Below, piece by piece: positions 22,676-34,508 of a DNA stretch of 64,000 bases. This DNA is from Crocodylus rhombifer. Lineage: Eukaryota > Chordata > Crocodylia > Crocodylidae. The stretch covers positions 439,164 to 503,163 of the forward strand of contig JAVSML010001008.1 of assembly GCA_038503035.1 (NCBI GenBank), in the 5' to 3' direction. Below the pieces are notes generated by a model. It saw only the letters and a list, made by a program, of their open reading frames with translations. It was not told where the DNA came from and ran no database searches. Both the position numbers and the translations under genes were made by a program. Position 1 is the stretch's first letter; each line of letters starts with the position of its first letter.

Positions 22676-23603
22676 CAGAGAACCTGGTTTTCTGTTTCCT
22701 ATGGAAAAACAGAGGAAAATGCACATTTTACCTTTTACCAAAGGAAAACGTGGATTTCTCATTTTAACAGAGAGACCTGTGGATTTTGGAGTTTTGCAAA
22801 GAATTCTCTGCTGGCTGGCAAAGATCCAGGCTGCTGGGGACAGGGAGGGACCAGGAGGAGGATGATCAGGCGGGGGACCTCATGTGCATATAGATCACAT
22901 GGCCTCCAGGCAGCCTGGAGAACAGCTCCCGTAGGTAACTGTGTGGGGAGAAGGGGAGATATTGAGGCCCCCAGAGAAAGGAAGGGAGTGGGCAGGGCTG
23001 GGACTGGGGTTTGGGGCTGCCACCCAGCCATGCAGCATGTAGGGCTTGGGGCCTGGGGATGCAGTGGCCACAGGACTCTGGCAGGGAGTGAGACATGGCT
23101 TCAGGTGGCTTGTCTGGGTGGTGAGGGGTGAGGCCAGCTCCTCACCACTGCCTGCATTCCCAAGGGAAAGGGGGGACCCATGCCTCCCAGATCTGTATGC
23201 AGAGTGGAGTGGGATGCCCACTGTGGGCTCTGGCTTCCCACCCTACTGCCCTCCTTTGGGGTCTCCATAGCCCAGCAGGTGTTACCCAGCATGGCAGGGC
23301 AAAGTGGGGCTATACAGGGAAGCTGCTTGCCACTGCAAGCTCCACACTGCCCTTGTGATGCATCCCATGTGCTTGGCAGTAGCAGGGGTGGTGGTGCAGG
23401 CTTGTGACCTTCACTGCTGCTGCATACACAGGATGCTGTTGTGGGGAGTAAGGAGCACCAGCAGGGCCAGGGAAACTTGGGGGGCAGGGAGTGGAAGGGC
23501 CTTTCATTTTAATCATGAATTTTGGAGGGTTCAGCAGAGAAGTGGCAGATTTTTTTATCAGAGAGTTTGTGATTTTTTTTATGAGGGAAAACCAGGATCC
23601 TTG
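22676..23603. mobile_element. Fold-back DNA transposon, hAT-like ends
   Basis: Left end CAGAGAACCTGGTTTTC; the right end read in reverse is CAAGGATCCTGGTTTTC, agreeing at 13 or more of 17 positions. The flanking 8-mers gcaataac (22668-22675) and gtaataat (23604-23611) agree at six of eight positions, a decayed target duplication of hAT length. Arms about 140 bp long surround a GC-rich core (22820-23490). A 189-codon plus-strand frame crosses the left arm and the core but has no motif and is not a gene. Confidence 0.65.
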
Positions 23604-23657
23604 GTAATAATAATAAGAAATACATTGAAAAGAAGATACAGCTGGAAATCAGAGTAC

Positions 23658-24685
23658 TAGATTTACTCAAATATAAAATGACCTCCCCCCACCCAGTAAT
23701 TAGATTTTATGTGTGGAAAAATTGTAAATTTGTTATAATTTTCCAGGTAAAGTATCTAATCATCTGATCATTGGAGGTTTGCCTTGAATTTGTTCACTTC
23801 CAACTGCTACAGCAGGGAAAAAATCTAGGGGGCCAGGTAGCCTCCTTGCCTTCTGCCTTTCCCCAAATTGTTCTTTCACAGCCGCTTTACCTTCCTTATT
23901 TTAGAGCCTGCTCTTCCTGAGCACATAGAACTGAAAAGCAAATTTGAAAACACTGACTTTAAAATTAAATACAGATGTAGTTATTTGCATATAGTATCCA
24001 TAGACTTGGTTCATCCAGAATTGATGCATTTTGCCTTTTTTGAAACTGCTGCAAGTTTTAGCATAGGTATCCCATAAAATCTTAAGCAGTACTTTGGCAC
24101 CTACATATATATAGTGCAAACTATGCATAATATTAGTCAAAAGAAAAAGGCTCACGATTTACCATATAGGTCCTTGGGTGGGACTCCAGAAAAATCAACA
24201 GTATTTCAAGCCATATTAACCCCACCATAGCTCAGCACTGTTCAATATGTGTGTATACTCCAGATTTACCCCCCCAAAAAGGATGTGTGATAATTAGCCC
24301 CCCACTCATGGCTAGACCTAGATGTTCTTGTCATGAATCCCAGGATACACCAAAAATGTATATGCAAATGAAGTGCAAGGCAACCCAGTCTGGCTTCATC
24401 CCGTCAGGGGTGAGGACACACTAATCATATGTGACTGGCTGAGAGAGAGGGCAAGAGAGGAATTCCGGGTTGAATGTTTGGGGCTCTGTTTGGTGATGGT
24501 TGAGAGGCATTTGAGGCTAGTGAAGAATAGGAATAATTGGAAATGAAGAGGAAGTCAAAATGGATTCTATGTAGTGGCATACCGTGACTTGGAAAAAGAG
24601 TCGGTGCTTAAAGGAACTGTGCTTAATGGGCATTACCTTATATCTTACTCAGATGTGCTACACTAACTTATCCTTCTGGTCATCA
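23658..24685 (+). mobile_element. DNA transposon D, copy 1 (right-truncated)
   Basis: Begins gatttactcaaatataaaat gacc and shares its full length with 36653-37625 and with the reverse complement of 44500-45562. Shared words include ttgttataattttccagg, ttgccttgaattt, cctgctcttcctgagcacat, ctgctgcaa, gtatttcaagccat, gaatcccaggat, taattggaaatg, ttaatgggcattacctta. The last 200 bp of the other copies, with the right terminal repeat, is absent. Confidence 0.75.
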
Positions 24686-24802
24686 TCATAATCAGCCATC
24701 CCTCACAGTTGAGGATGTTTGTATTCCATAATTGCTTTATCTGTGGGTCCAAAGATGGCTGACAAAGCTGATCTGAGATTGATGGACTCTGTTGCAATTT
24801 AG

Positions 24803-24911
24803 TAGAGGTGTGCAAAGTGTGCCGTATTCAATTCAGATTCAGCCCGATTCAGGGGAGAGTGATTCAATTAACTGATTTAAGTCACTGCCCCGATTCAGTT
24901 CAGCCAAGTCC
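24803..24911. mobile_element. hAT-like element arm (TAGRGNTGTG family)
   Basis: tagaggtgtgcaaagtgtgc followed by attcaattcagattcagccc matches the left arm of the element at 52997. Only one arm is present, so it is a fragment. Confidence 0.55.
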
Positions 24912-25888
24912 AATTTATCCAACTGAAGAAGAAGCATCGACAACAGAACCAGCACCATATGTATGAAGGTTTAGAGGACCATTTTCTAAGTACCAGTTAA
25001 AAACCTGAGAATGAAAAAAAAGAGCAAACCTATATATATTCCAATTGGAATCCTTCAGATAGTAACAATAGAAATATGGAAATATGAAATTTCAGATGCA
25101 ACTCTGACACCTTTGCATTTATTTTGTGATATTTCATATTCTAAATATCCTGTTTCAATGAAATCATGTATTACTATTTTACTATTGCTATTTTTTTTGC
25201 CACTCCTGTAGTAATGTCAGCAATATAGCATCAGTTTCCATGAAGAAAAGAACATGAGGTTATTTTCTTCAAGCCACTTGTTAGAAATTAAATTGAACAT
25301 GTTGTTTGAAAATATAATATACTGGACAGTTCAATTCAAGTTAGCTCTGCTGAAATTAATTGCTTAAGCCAATTGCACACCCTGCATTTTGTTCATGCAC
25401 CACTTGAGCATGTCATTTTAGTCATTGTACCATTGTATTTTTCTTGTTTCTCCTCTTTTTTGTGAGAAAAGTTACTGAAGCTTTGTGAGACAATATTAGA
25501 TTGCTACAAAACAATACAAAAATCTGCAAGAAAATAGTCTTCTGAAAAAGCATATGATATGCTGCTCACTACCAATGGTATTATGCTGATGAAATCCTGA
25601 AAGCTAAAATCTATATCTGTACATCTGCTTGAATCATAAGAGAAACATGGGGACCAAAAGCGCAATAAACCTCAGTCCATGTTGTGCCTCCTAATTGTAT
25701 ATTATAAAATATGGTTTATAGATATCAGGTAAAAATTGGAAAATAGTAGGGAAAGCTATTTGTAAAGGTGCTGAAACTTTTAAGTATTGATTCTCTTTAA
25801 TGATAATTTCATGATTACTTGTTTGCTTTTTGTTAATATTCACAAAAATGAAATTTACAGGCAAAAATTACAGGCAAAAATGAAATTT
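24912..25888. other. AT-rich intron, nothing recognised
   Basis: No frame above 66 codons. A short local duplication of aaatgaaatttacaggcaaa lies at 25846-25890, next to the following element. Confidence 0.55.
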
Positions 25889-26105
25889 ACAGATGACCCC
25901 TGCTTAGTGCTCTTAATTAGTTCCTGAAAAAACAAGCTTTATACAAAATGAGCGTTAAGTGAAAAGTATTTGATGATCCCAAGATGGCAACCACAAGCAC
26001 TATAATGAAACTCGCTGAGCGCTAAATGAAATCAGGTATCAATTTTAAATGAGCATTATAGCCAAATAGTGCTAAGTGAAATAGTGTTAAGCAGGGGTTG
26101 CCTGT
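25889..26105. mobile_element. Short inverted-repeat element (MITE), 217 bp
   Basis: The left end acagatgacccctgcttagt and the right end, read in reverse, acaggcaacccctgcttaac share ACAG...ACCCCTGCTTA. The interior repeats the ctaagtgaaa / gcgttaagtg words, consistent with internal symmetry. Non-coding. Superfamily not assigned. Confidence 0.65.
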
Positions 26106-26353
26106 ACTGAGATGTCTGTGGGAGGATATAGGAAGAGAATAGAAAATGCATATCTACCTCTATGAAGGCATATAGTTCTAGCTAGTGACACTGCACAACA
26201 ATCCTGCATGAATCTGTAAGTGGAAAGGAAAGAACGAAAAATAACAGCATTTAGAAAAAGCAAAAAGGAGGTAGGGAAGGACTTGCTGTTATCAAATTGG
26301 ACTTTTGCAATATACATGTATTGGATACACAGGTAATCCAGAAGAGGTGAGAT

Positions 26354-26655
26354 CAGCACTTCTCAATATTTTTGCACTCAAAGAACCACTCCTTAGACTT
26401 AAGGCACCCTCTGAAAATGCAAATCACATTTAATCTTTACTCATTTTTGACTTTGGAAAATTAATACACTAATTCTTCTTTTGCAAAGAGCTCAGAAAGA
26501 CCACAGCAGGTCAGAACACTAAGGACTCTTATTCAAAATCCGAGGGGTTATCTTGTGGATCATGGGTAAGTATTTGCACACTGAACACTGCTATATTGTA
26601 CAGCATCCGGTGGCACAATGCTGTCACGCCACCATGCTATAGTTGAGAATCACTG
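26354..26655. mobile_element. hAT-type MITE, 302 bp
   Basis: The left end CAGCACTTCTCAA and the right end in reverse, CAGTGATTCTCAA, match the common vertebrate hAT terminus CAGTGRTTCTCAA. The interior has agaaccactcctta and ccggtggcac, typical of the relics of this class. No 8-bp duplication survives. Confidence 0.7.
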
Positions 26656-26959
26656 ACAGAAGCTGTCTGTGGAGTGAAGCTTTCTTTCTATAAACACAAG
26701 CCACATAATTTCCCATTGCTTCATTTTGGGGTGTCTTTTATTATTATTGTTTCCTTTAGAGTGGTCGTTGTCAGAAATTGCTTTTATTCCAGGAAGATCT
26801 CTATCATGACTCACTGATGGATCTTGAAATGACTTAAGAGTCCAATTCAGATCAGTCTGCACAAGTTACAGGTCCTACTGTAAGAGAGAATAGGGTGCAG
26901 GCTGGGATTCCTCGCTTTTTAGTTCCTTCACTTTCTCTTCTCTGCATCGAGAGCAAGAT

Positions 26960-28400
26960 GCTTTATTTTGAAATGGTACCATTTGATTAATGTTGCAGCA
27001 CCATTGGAATCAGTTGGCAGCCAGCTCCTTCCAGCTCTTGATGCCAACATCCATTTTCTTGAGGTATGCCTTTAAAGTGTCCTTTTCGTATTTCCTCTGG
27101 CCACAGCAGGATCTCAAGCTGCTGCTAAACTGGAGTAAAGCATTTGTTTTTGGAGAATCAGGATTCAGCACACAATCTCCAGTCCAGTGAAGCTGGTGCT
27201 TGAGGATCACCAACTCAGTGCTGGTACCAATGGGTTTAGCAAGGATGCTGGTATTTGTGCAGCAATCTTCCCATTTGATACTGAGCATTTTCTGGCAGCA
27301 TTGCTGGCGAAACCTCTCCAGGCTGCTGCGATGATGATGGTAGGTCACCTACACTTCACATCCAGAGAGGAGAGTAGGAATGATGACAGCATTGTAGACT
27401 TGGATCTTGATTTCTTTACAGAGATTGTGATGAAAAAAGACACGCCAAAGTAATTTCCCAAAGGAGGAATTTGAACACTACTTCCTTTGCTGGATATCCT
27501 CATCAATGTTCATTCTCTGAGAGAGATGGCTACTGAGGTAGGGAAAGTGCTTGAGTACCTCCATGTTCTTTCCTTCAATGGCAATTTGGGTAGGAAGGTC
27601 ACCTTCCTGGCTTTGGGCAGGATAAAGAACACTGTCTTCTCAATGTTGAGAGAGAAGCCCAAAGTTTGGTAGGCTTCCCCAGAGAGTTCCAGCATGGTCT
27701 GCAGATTTTCCTCGGTGTGCACAAGGATGGCTCAGTATTCAGTGTATTGAAAGTTAAAGATGGCTGTTTTGCAAACTTTGGTCTTTGAGCAAAAGTATCC
27801 AAGATTGAAGAGTCCTTCATCTGTTTGGTATTCTATGTCAATTCTAAAAGGAAGGCAGTCTTTAATAAGATCCAAGATAACTTGAATAAATGGAGAACAG
27901 AATTGGGGCAATGATGCATCTTTGCTTGACCCCAGTTTGGATGACAAATGGATCTTTCTAAAATTCCCTACGTATGATTGTCATAGTCATGTTATGAAGA
28001 AGCCTCAGGACCTTGATGGACTTTTCAGGACATCTAAATATGGCCAGTACTTTCCACAGGGCTTCACAATGATGGAATGAAAGGCATTAGTGAGGTGAGT
28101 AAAGGCCATATGCAGGTCCTGATGTTGTTCCTGACACTTTTCTTGGATCTGGTGGGCAACAAAGATCATATGATTGTCTGAAACCACACTGAGTTCCATT
28201 ATGACTTCTTCAGCAAGAGGTAGACTATTGTTCAGGAAGATGCAAGTGAGGATTTTCCCTGCTGTGGAAAGGAGGGTGATACTTCAATAGACATTGGAAA
28301 CTTCCAGAGCACTAACATTTCTGCCCCTGTGAGGCACTTGTATGCTGGCTTGACTGCTGAGCTTTTCTCCTAGCTCATGTCAGATATCAGAAAATGCATC
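26960..28400 (-). mobile_element. Decayed non-LTR retrotransposon B, copy 2
   Basis: Same family as 6632-8770. Minus-strand pieces from 5' (right) to 3' (left) are: 28005-28199 with AHQIQEKCQEQHQDLHMAFTHLTNAF (RT block 3); 27732-27947 with IDIEYQTDEGLFNLGYFCSKTKV; 27510-27722 with HTEENLQTMLELSGEAYQTLG and SLNIEKTVFFIL; and 27010-27348 with SLERFRQQCCQKMLSIKWED, VILKHQLHWTGDCVLNPDS and YLKKMDVGIKSWKELAAN. The ADD catalytic position is lost (YTEY). The C-terminal part is much better preserved than in copy 1 and gives the best view of the family. Confidence 0.8.
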
Positions 28401-28589
28401 ACATACTCCTACTTGCCTAGAAAGCCAAATTTTCAGTCTGCTTTCCTGGTTCTGTGAAACTGGGAATGTTTCTTTTAACGCGCATTGTTCTTTTTTCTGT
28501 GCAATTCCTTTATGGTTTTATCCCCAGAGTGTGAAATTTTTGCCTGGAGACAAAGCTGCATCAAGGCAAGTTCCACATGGAGTCTTTAA

Positions 28590-29000
28590 GAACAAATCCA
28601 GGGGTGGGGGAGGAGCAGTGTTGTCGCACCCTCCTTTGACTGTGCTGCCTACGCATAATGAGCTCTGAGCTCACTGCCGGGTGCCCCTGCTGCGAGCACC
28701 CACAGGCACAGTGAGCTTACCAGATGATCAGCATAAGCTCCAGCTTTCACTTTTGTGGGGTTCCAGAGCTGAGATGGAGAGCACCATTGCTATCCATACC
28801 TCTTTTCTTCTGCTGGGGGGTGAACAGCAGTGGTGCTCACTCCCTAGGCTCTGGAGCCATTTGAAAGTGGAGGCTTAAGTCATAAAGCTCACCACAGAGC
28901 TCCAGCAGAAGCCCATACTAGCCAGGCTGTGAGCTCGTAAGTCGCTGCTCATACCCAGTACAGCTGAAGGTGGCATGACTGCACTGCTGCACCTCTTCTG
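28590..29000. repeat. Fold-back repeat, unassigned
   Basis: Inverted pairs: tgagctcactg near 28666 with cacagtgagctta near 28708; taagctccagctttcac near 28734 with gaaagtggaggctta near 28863. GC-rich island in AT-rich intron. Probably a fold-back transposon; ends not found. Confidence 0.45.
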
Positions 29001-31481
29001 GATCTATTCTTGAAACTTTTTGTATAACTCCTGATCCTATTTAGGGTGACAGTATAGAGTCCTTTAGAGACCTAGGTCACTTGACAGTAATTAGATCTTC
29101 ATGTTCTTTTTAAATATTTTGTGGCTATCAGCAGAAACTACTATCAGAAACCCATGTCATACAAGCCAACTGATTGCGGGTCCCAACCTGGGCATGTCAG
29201 CACATTGGAGTAAGTTCTTACTTGCTCAGAGCATCAGCATCTCAAAACTCAGTACGTTGACACTTTACACACCTATTTCCAACTGGGCAAATAGGGCTTA
29301 AGTCACCAAGTACCAAAATGCCCTTGCAGACAATGGACACCTCGAGCTTAAGATAATTCTAAGATAAATTCATGAAAGACAAGGTTATTAAGAATGCTTT
29401 CTGTTGTGATGAGAATACAACAAAAGAATCTGATTATCCAGCCTTCAGCTGATGCGAGTCCCCCTACAGTATTTTCTGCTGAGAGACTTCTACTCAGCTG
29501 ATGTCTTCAGAGGAGCAGAATTATCAGTAGGAATTTTTCCCTTACTGCTAGGAGGGAATCCAAGTATTTTTAAATCATAGGTTTTGCATCTTTAAGCACA
29601 ATATAATGTGCTTATTGAGAAGAGAGAAAAGAAGAAAATGTAAAATATACTAATTAAAATTCCTGTGTTTGCTTATCTCCTGCTGCTGGTCTCACTTCAT
29701 GACCCAACACAAATCAGAACCATTCTTCCTGTTGAAAAGTTTGGATAATTTAATCTTAGAAAAGAAAAATGACTTATTTGGGCAAACGTAGGTGGCACTT
29801 GAGGATGGATACCTTTTGACTTGGCTAACAATTCTCAAATCAAAAGTAAAACTTCCAAGTAGCAAGTAAAAGAAGGAATAGTTAATTCCACGTAGTTCAA
29901 TCCAGAACAAGAGTTTTGTTTGTTTAAAATATTTCAACAATTTTAAGTAGAAATGTACTGGTAAGAATAGTGACCTGTTCTTGGACCATAAGAGCTATCT
30001 GTATTTAAGGAATAAATTGTTTTTCTATGGCTGTAGTAGTTAAAGAACTATAGTCACAAGAATGCACAAAATGTGTCAGTGCCAAGGACAGGAGTATAAG
30101 CTGATTCCTTTATAGAGAACATGTTTTATATTTTCTGCCTTTAAATGCACAGAAAATAATTTCATGATTTAAGATCATTCAAAGAAGCTGTACACTTCCA
30201 GAAATGATGTTCTATTTATTAATCCCTAATAAGTTCCTTTCACTTCACATTTTCTTCTGGAAATGGGGATGTGGTACTCCTTGAATGCCGTTTCTCTTAT
30301 TTTTAGTACCTTAATTACCTCCTCTTCAACAGAAAGTGTAAACAGGTGTGAAGACATCCAAAGGCAATTTCAAAATGTGGCTATCTTTAGAGAGCCGGCA
30401 ATGCCTGATGCATGCCAGACTGTTGTAAATCAGCAATCAGCTCACAGAGTCTGAGAGTGAAATAAGTAAAGGGAAAAACGTCTTGGTGCTCTCTGCAGGA
30501 ACCACTTAAAGCAGATTAGGGGTCAAATGCATTTACAGAACAGTAGGGGATGAATTTTATTCTGTCACACTGCCCTCCTGGAGAGGACTTAACCTTAGGC
30601 AGTCTCATGCTGCCCACCTGGAAACTCAAAATGAAAAAACAATCCTTTCAAGTAATTTTGTCTTTGGGACTAATTAAAGTGTATAGTGAAATGTGGGAAG
30701 CAAAACAAAGTTGCCTATTCTCTGGCTGTCTGGCATATCAACCTAGGGCCAATGAAGAAAGTAGTAAGTTGCAGGACAGAGCACTAGCTAATGAAGTCTG
30801 AGGATAATGCAGAAGTAACATTTTGGCTTGGGAGGCTGAGCTAAACCAGTTGATAGTCCTCCAGTTAAAATATGCACTTTTCTCTAACTTAAAGGGCCAC
30901 AATAATTGTTGGGTTTTGTTTGTTTGTTTGTTTTTAATCAAATTATGTAAAAAGATATATTTTCTGCTTCACTTGAAAACCTGTTTAAATCTAATGTATT
31001 GGTTAAGTCTCTAGTTCATGGTGTGATGCCAGATATTCCCACTGGCATTAGACTGCTGTGATATAAACTGATTGTTCCCTCGTGAGAACTGTTTTAGTGG
31101 TGTTTGGCAGCAGGATGATTGTGGTGCTTTGTTGGTTAAAATATGAAGCTGTTACTTTCATTTGCCTTGCCCTGCAGGAAATTGTCCTCCATTTAATATG
31201 GACTGTAATGATAGAAGGAACAGATTTCTAAGAGAAGGAAGGAGAAAACCTACAGTCACGTTTTTCAGGACAGTTATTTTTATGCCATTATAGCTAGTGG
31301 CTGAGGTAGGGAATGACAAGAGTCCATCATGAATAAACAAAGACTATACACAAAATATAATGTAAAAACATATATTTGCTTGCTTGTTTAGGATGACAAT
31401 AACTGCATCAAAAACAATGTTACATGTACTGAAATTTATTTTTACACAATAGACATTATTTTTATTTGTGTTATGTTACAG
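29001..31481. other. Intron before the first exon, nothing recognised
   Basis: AT-rich with a (GTTT)n tract at about 30917-30935. No transposon ends or LINE motifs seen in the last 2.4 kb before the exon. Confidence 0.55.
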
Positions 31482-31668
31482 AAACTCCACTTACTGTATG
31501 AAAGTATCAATTTCGCTGACAGTGGGTGAAAATGACACTGGACTCTGCTACAATTCAAAGATGAAGTATTTTGAAAAAGCTGAACTTAGCAAAAGCAAGG
31601 AAATCTCATGCCCTGACATAGAGGATTTTTTAATTCCATATAGAGAGCCTGAAATTCTGTGGTATAAG
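31482..31668 (+). CDS. IL1RAPL1: IL1RAPL1 coding exon (end of Ig1 / start of Ig2), partial gene
   Basis: An internal coding exon of 187 bp. The acceptor is a T-rich tract ending ttatgttacag, and the donor is AAG|gtaaga, a near-consensus site. The first base (A) completes a codon split after its second base (phase 2 acceptor). The remaining 62 codons are open and end exactly on a codon (phase 0 donor). The translation starts [20 protein letters not shown] and ends [10 protein letters not shown] recognise this as IL1RAPL1, around residues 122-183 of the human protein (numbering from memory). The family protein is a single-pass postsynaptic adhesion receptor with three extracellular Ig domains and a cytoplasmic TIR domain; it binds presynaptic PTP-delta and organises excitatory synapses. 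Visible here are three Cys that pair in the Ig folds and two N-glycosylation sequons (NST, NDT). It differs from the human sequence I remember at about three places (SCPD for SCRD, DFLIP for DFLLP, and PYRE for PTRE). The paralogue IL1RAPL2 fits clearly worse. It is probably coding exon 4 by human numbering. Confidence 0.95.
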
Positions 31669-34185
31669 GTAAGAAATACAGAAGGCTTTCACCTTCAACA
31701 AAATATTATGCCATGTTCTGCTGCATTTTGGTAATCTGAACATTTTTTTTGGACAGGATGTACAACTTGGTTGGATTTAAGGTACATTAATAAATGATAA
31801 GACACTACTATGGAGGGATGGGAAACAAGGTGAAGATGTGCCTTTTTCTCTAGAGAGTGTTTTCTTGAAGCTGCATTATTTGACACTATCCTACTTCCCA
31901 TTTATTCATGTCACAAAACAGCCACATGATTAGTGGTTCACTTTCAACTAAACCTCAGGGCTAAAAAAAAAAAAAGTGTTGCCAGTCTAGCTTGGTGTGA
32001 TGTGCATCAGTAAGGCTGTGCAGAAAAGCATATGGAGCAATTGCTTATACTATGCCATATTCCAGCTTGTGCTACTGGAGCCCCCACTTCCCAGATGTAA
32101 ACTTCATTCAAAAATATATTGAAAATGCTAAATAAGAAGCCATGCATTTTAATACCCAAGTGGAAAATTCAGGTTGTGCCACCTAATGTTCATCAAGAAT
32201 TCTACATTTTCCTAATTTTTACAGTGAAATATAAGTGAAAAACATACTAATCAGAGTTTGTCTCTTGTTCAGGCAATACCAGCAAGAAAAGGTAAATGAA
32301 CCAATGCCTCAGTTGTTGAGTGTTGCATTTCACGTAAAATATCTGGTGTTCTCAAGGATTTGTTGATTATTTTATTTTAGTGTTTGGCATTAATTTTCTG
32401 GAGGGTTATTTCTGGAGATCACAACCTAGTTTTTATTGATACATGTTACAGCCTGCAATCTGCTCAATGTAGTTTCTATGGATTGTAGTTGGAAACATGC
32501 TCAGCAGCACCTTTCAGCACTTTCTAAGCTCAATTCCTTAATACACATATTTCACTGGCAAGCAGAATAGTTCTGTCCTCCTGGGTAAATCTGAAATTAG
32601 TCTATGTTTAAACTGCTCTGCATTCTAATAATAATAATTTTAAAAAATCAAGATTTATAGGTACTTGTAAAGGTAGAGCGCAAGACTACATATCTGATGG
32701 GAAGCAGGATGCCCTTGAAGCCTTGAAGAAGCATGAATCTCCCTTTTAAATAACAAAAACATTGAATCAAAAGATTAGTGTGTTTGGAAGACCCAGAAAC
32801 CCTACAAAAATACTTTAAAAGCATGAATCCATTTAATTTTGTACTTAAATTATTTGATGTGGGGTATCTTCCCCTCTCCCCTCTTGAAGCCAGGCCAATG
32901 CATCTTGTGTTTAATATTCATCAGATAAAATGGATATAAGTACTGGGATACCCACTGGTAGAAGGGGCCCCAACTGGAACCTTAAGACCTCCTCCTTACA
33001 GGGCACCATTTGTCTCATTAAGCCACACACCCTCTGGACCCACATATCCTCCCCTCCTGAGTGCCCAGTAGGGCCAGCTCAAAAAGAGAGGTCAGGACAG
33101 GACTCTAGAGAATACCTAGCCTGTGGTGTGGTGTTTTTAGAGTTTTGGGTAAGAGTGACCTAGAGTTTGGATTTTCTACTACCTGAGTAATTCTCACTAC
33201 TAGGTTACTGGGCTAGGAGATGGGAGAGTCTTTCTCATACCTGCTAATCATGGTTTTTCTCCAGTTAACATTTCATACCTTGCCTCACATTATACACATG
33301 CCTGGACAATTCTGTTTCTCCCCAGGCAGCTTACCAGCCTGAATATAGCCTATGGAGCATGCTCAGTAGACTGATGCAGGGTGTGCTGAATCCCAAACTG
33401 TATAAATGAGCAAGAACTGCAGTTACATAGCTAATATATGCATCACTGTTGTACATGAAGGAATAATATGATCTGGTTATACTTTTTTGGTGTGTGCCAA
33501 AGTTCAGCCTAGATAGTCATAGGATTTTATGAGTCCACGTTTTAAACTATGAAAATAAGAATTAATTTCAGCATGAATGCAACAGATACAATTGCATCTA
33601 TGCAACTTCAAAATTATGAAACATTATACTTTGAATAAATAATATGCATTTAGATACTGGAAAATGTGATTTCATCTATAGTAAGAGCATGGATAAATGA
33701 AACCTTTCAAATCAGATTTGAAAATGCTTTCAAGCATGGAGACACACCTTACCTGCTTCTCTTTCTATTTTGTTGACCTTTGCTGCCCTTCATTTGACTT
33801 AATTATTACTGTACAGCAATTCCAATCCATAGACTGGAGTTTTCTGGTTATGTAATAGTCCCACCTCAGGCAATATTAAATATATAGGAAGGAAAGAAGT
33901 TCTTCACACTACTACTTCAAAGCACTGTCACTATGGGAATAAATTTCCTGAGTTCCTCTGGGCTCTTGGCAGCTATAATGTCAGTCATTAATGTGGAATT
34001 CTAAAGACTTTTGTATTCTATCTGAATCAAAATTTGATTTTGAGGAGGCTCAGTATAATGTGCAGTCACTGATCTCAGGCTTTATGCTAAGACCTTTCCT
34101 AGGCTTCTTGACTGGGCAACACTGACAATAATCAACTTATACTTAGAGGACTTAGTAACTGAAGTATTATACTGTCTTTGAACAG
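31669..34185 (+). other. IL1RAPL1: IL1RAPL1 intron between the two recognised exons
   Basis: A 2,517-bp phase 0 intron, beginning gtaagaaata and ending tttgaacag. Base composition is AT-rich with A-runs (31963-31976). I recognise no LINE or DNA transposon inside. A short stretch near 33893-33925 (aggaaggaaagaagttcttc) recalls CR1-type 3' ends but is too short to call. Confidence 0.9.
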
Positions 34186-34339
34186 GAATGCAAAACAAAA
34201 ACGTGGAGACCAAGTATTGTATTCAGAAAGGACACTCTGGTTATTCGGGAGGTTAGAGAAGATGACATTGGAAATTATACTTGTGAATTAAAATATGGAA
34301 TCTTTGTTGTCAGAAGAACTACAGAATTAACAGTAACAG
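34186..34339 (+). CDS. IL1RAPL1: IL1RAPL1 coding exon (Ig2), partial gene
   Basis: The next internal exon, 154 bp. It begins on a codon boundary (phase 0) after ...gtctttgaacag, matching the phase of the previous exon's donor. It ends ACAG|gtaatt, leaving one base of the next codon (phase 1). The 51 codons are open: [13 protein letters not shown], then a charged strand [17 protein letters not shown], then [11 protein letters not shown]. The D-x-G-x-Y-x-C motif (DDIGNYTC) is the classic F-strand signature of an Ig domain, so this is the second half of Ig2. GNYT is a further sequon. The sequence differs from remembered human IL1RAPL1 at about five residues (for example KYGIFVV where human has KYGGFVV). 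Joining the two exons keeps the frame and restores the WYKEC motif. The following exon, which should start Ig3, is not in this window. Exon numbering (5 in human) is inferred. Confidence 0.95.
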
Positions 34340-34508
34340 GTAATTATATTTTCTCCCAATGCCTCTTCGATTTTGTTAAAAAGACCTTTTTTATTTATTT
34401 AGGTCATGGGTGTTGAAGTCATTTCATCTACCTAGCCATACATAAATTTTAATGACATGGTTTATCTTTGAATACAGGATGTATCGAAAGCAAATTACGA
34501 AACTGAAA

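Larger units (their letters stand above)
1..31481 (+). other. IL1RAPL1: Upstream intron of IL1RAPL1 (3' part)
   Basis: Everything before the first recognised exon is taken as intron of IL1RAPL1. No open frame here resembles the leader exon or the first Ig exon of the gene, which must lie further upstream. The intron end is the phase 2 acceptor at 31480-31481. In mammals this gene spans more than a megabase with introns of tens to hundreds of kilobases, so more than 31 kb here is expected. The contents are the transposable elements listed separately. Confidence 0.85.

Noticed and set aside
22562..23131. A 189-codon plus-strand frame
   Set aside because: It crosses the left end of a fold-back transposon and its GC-rich core; no motif, and similar-sized frames occur on the other strand.
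31482..34339. Assignment to the paralogue IL1RAPL2
   Set aside because: Two residue states agree with IL1RAPL2, but most of the sequence ([29 protein letters not shown]) is IL1RAPL1-type.
31482..34339. Processed pseudogene
   Set aside because: Both exons are separated by an intron with consensus splice sites and matching phases, and have no stops or frameshifts.
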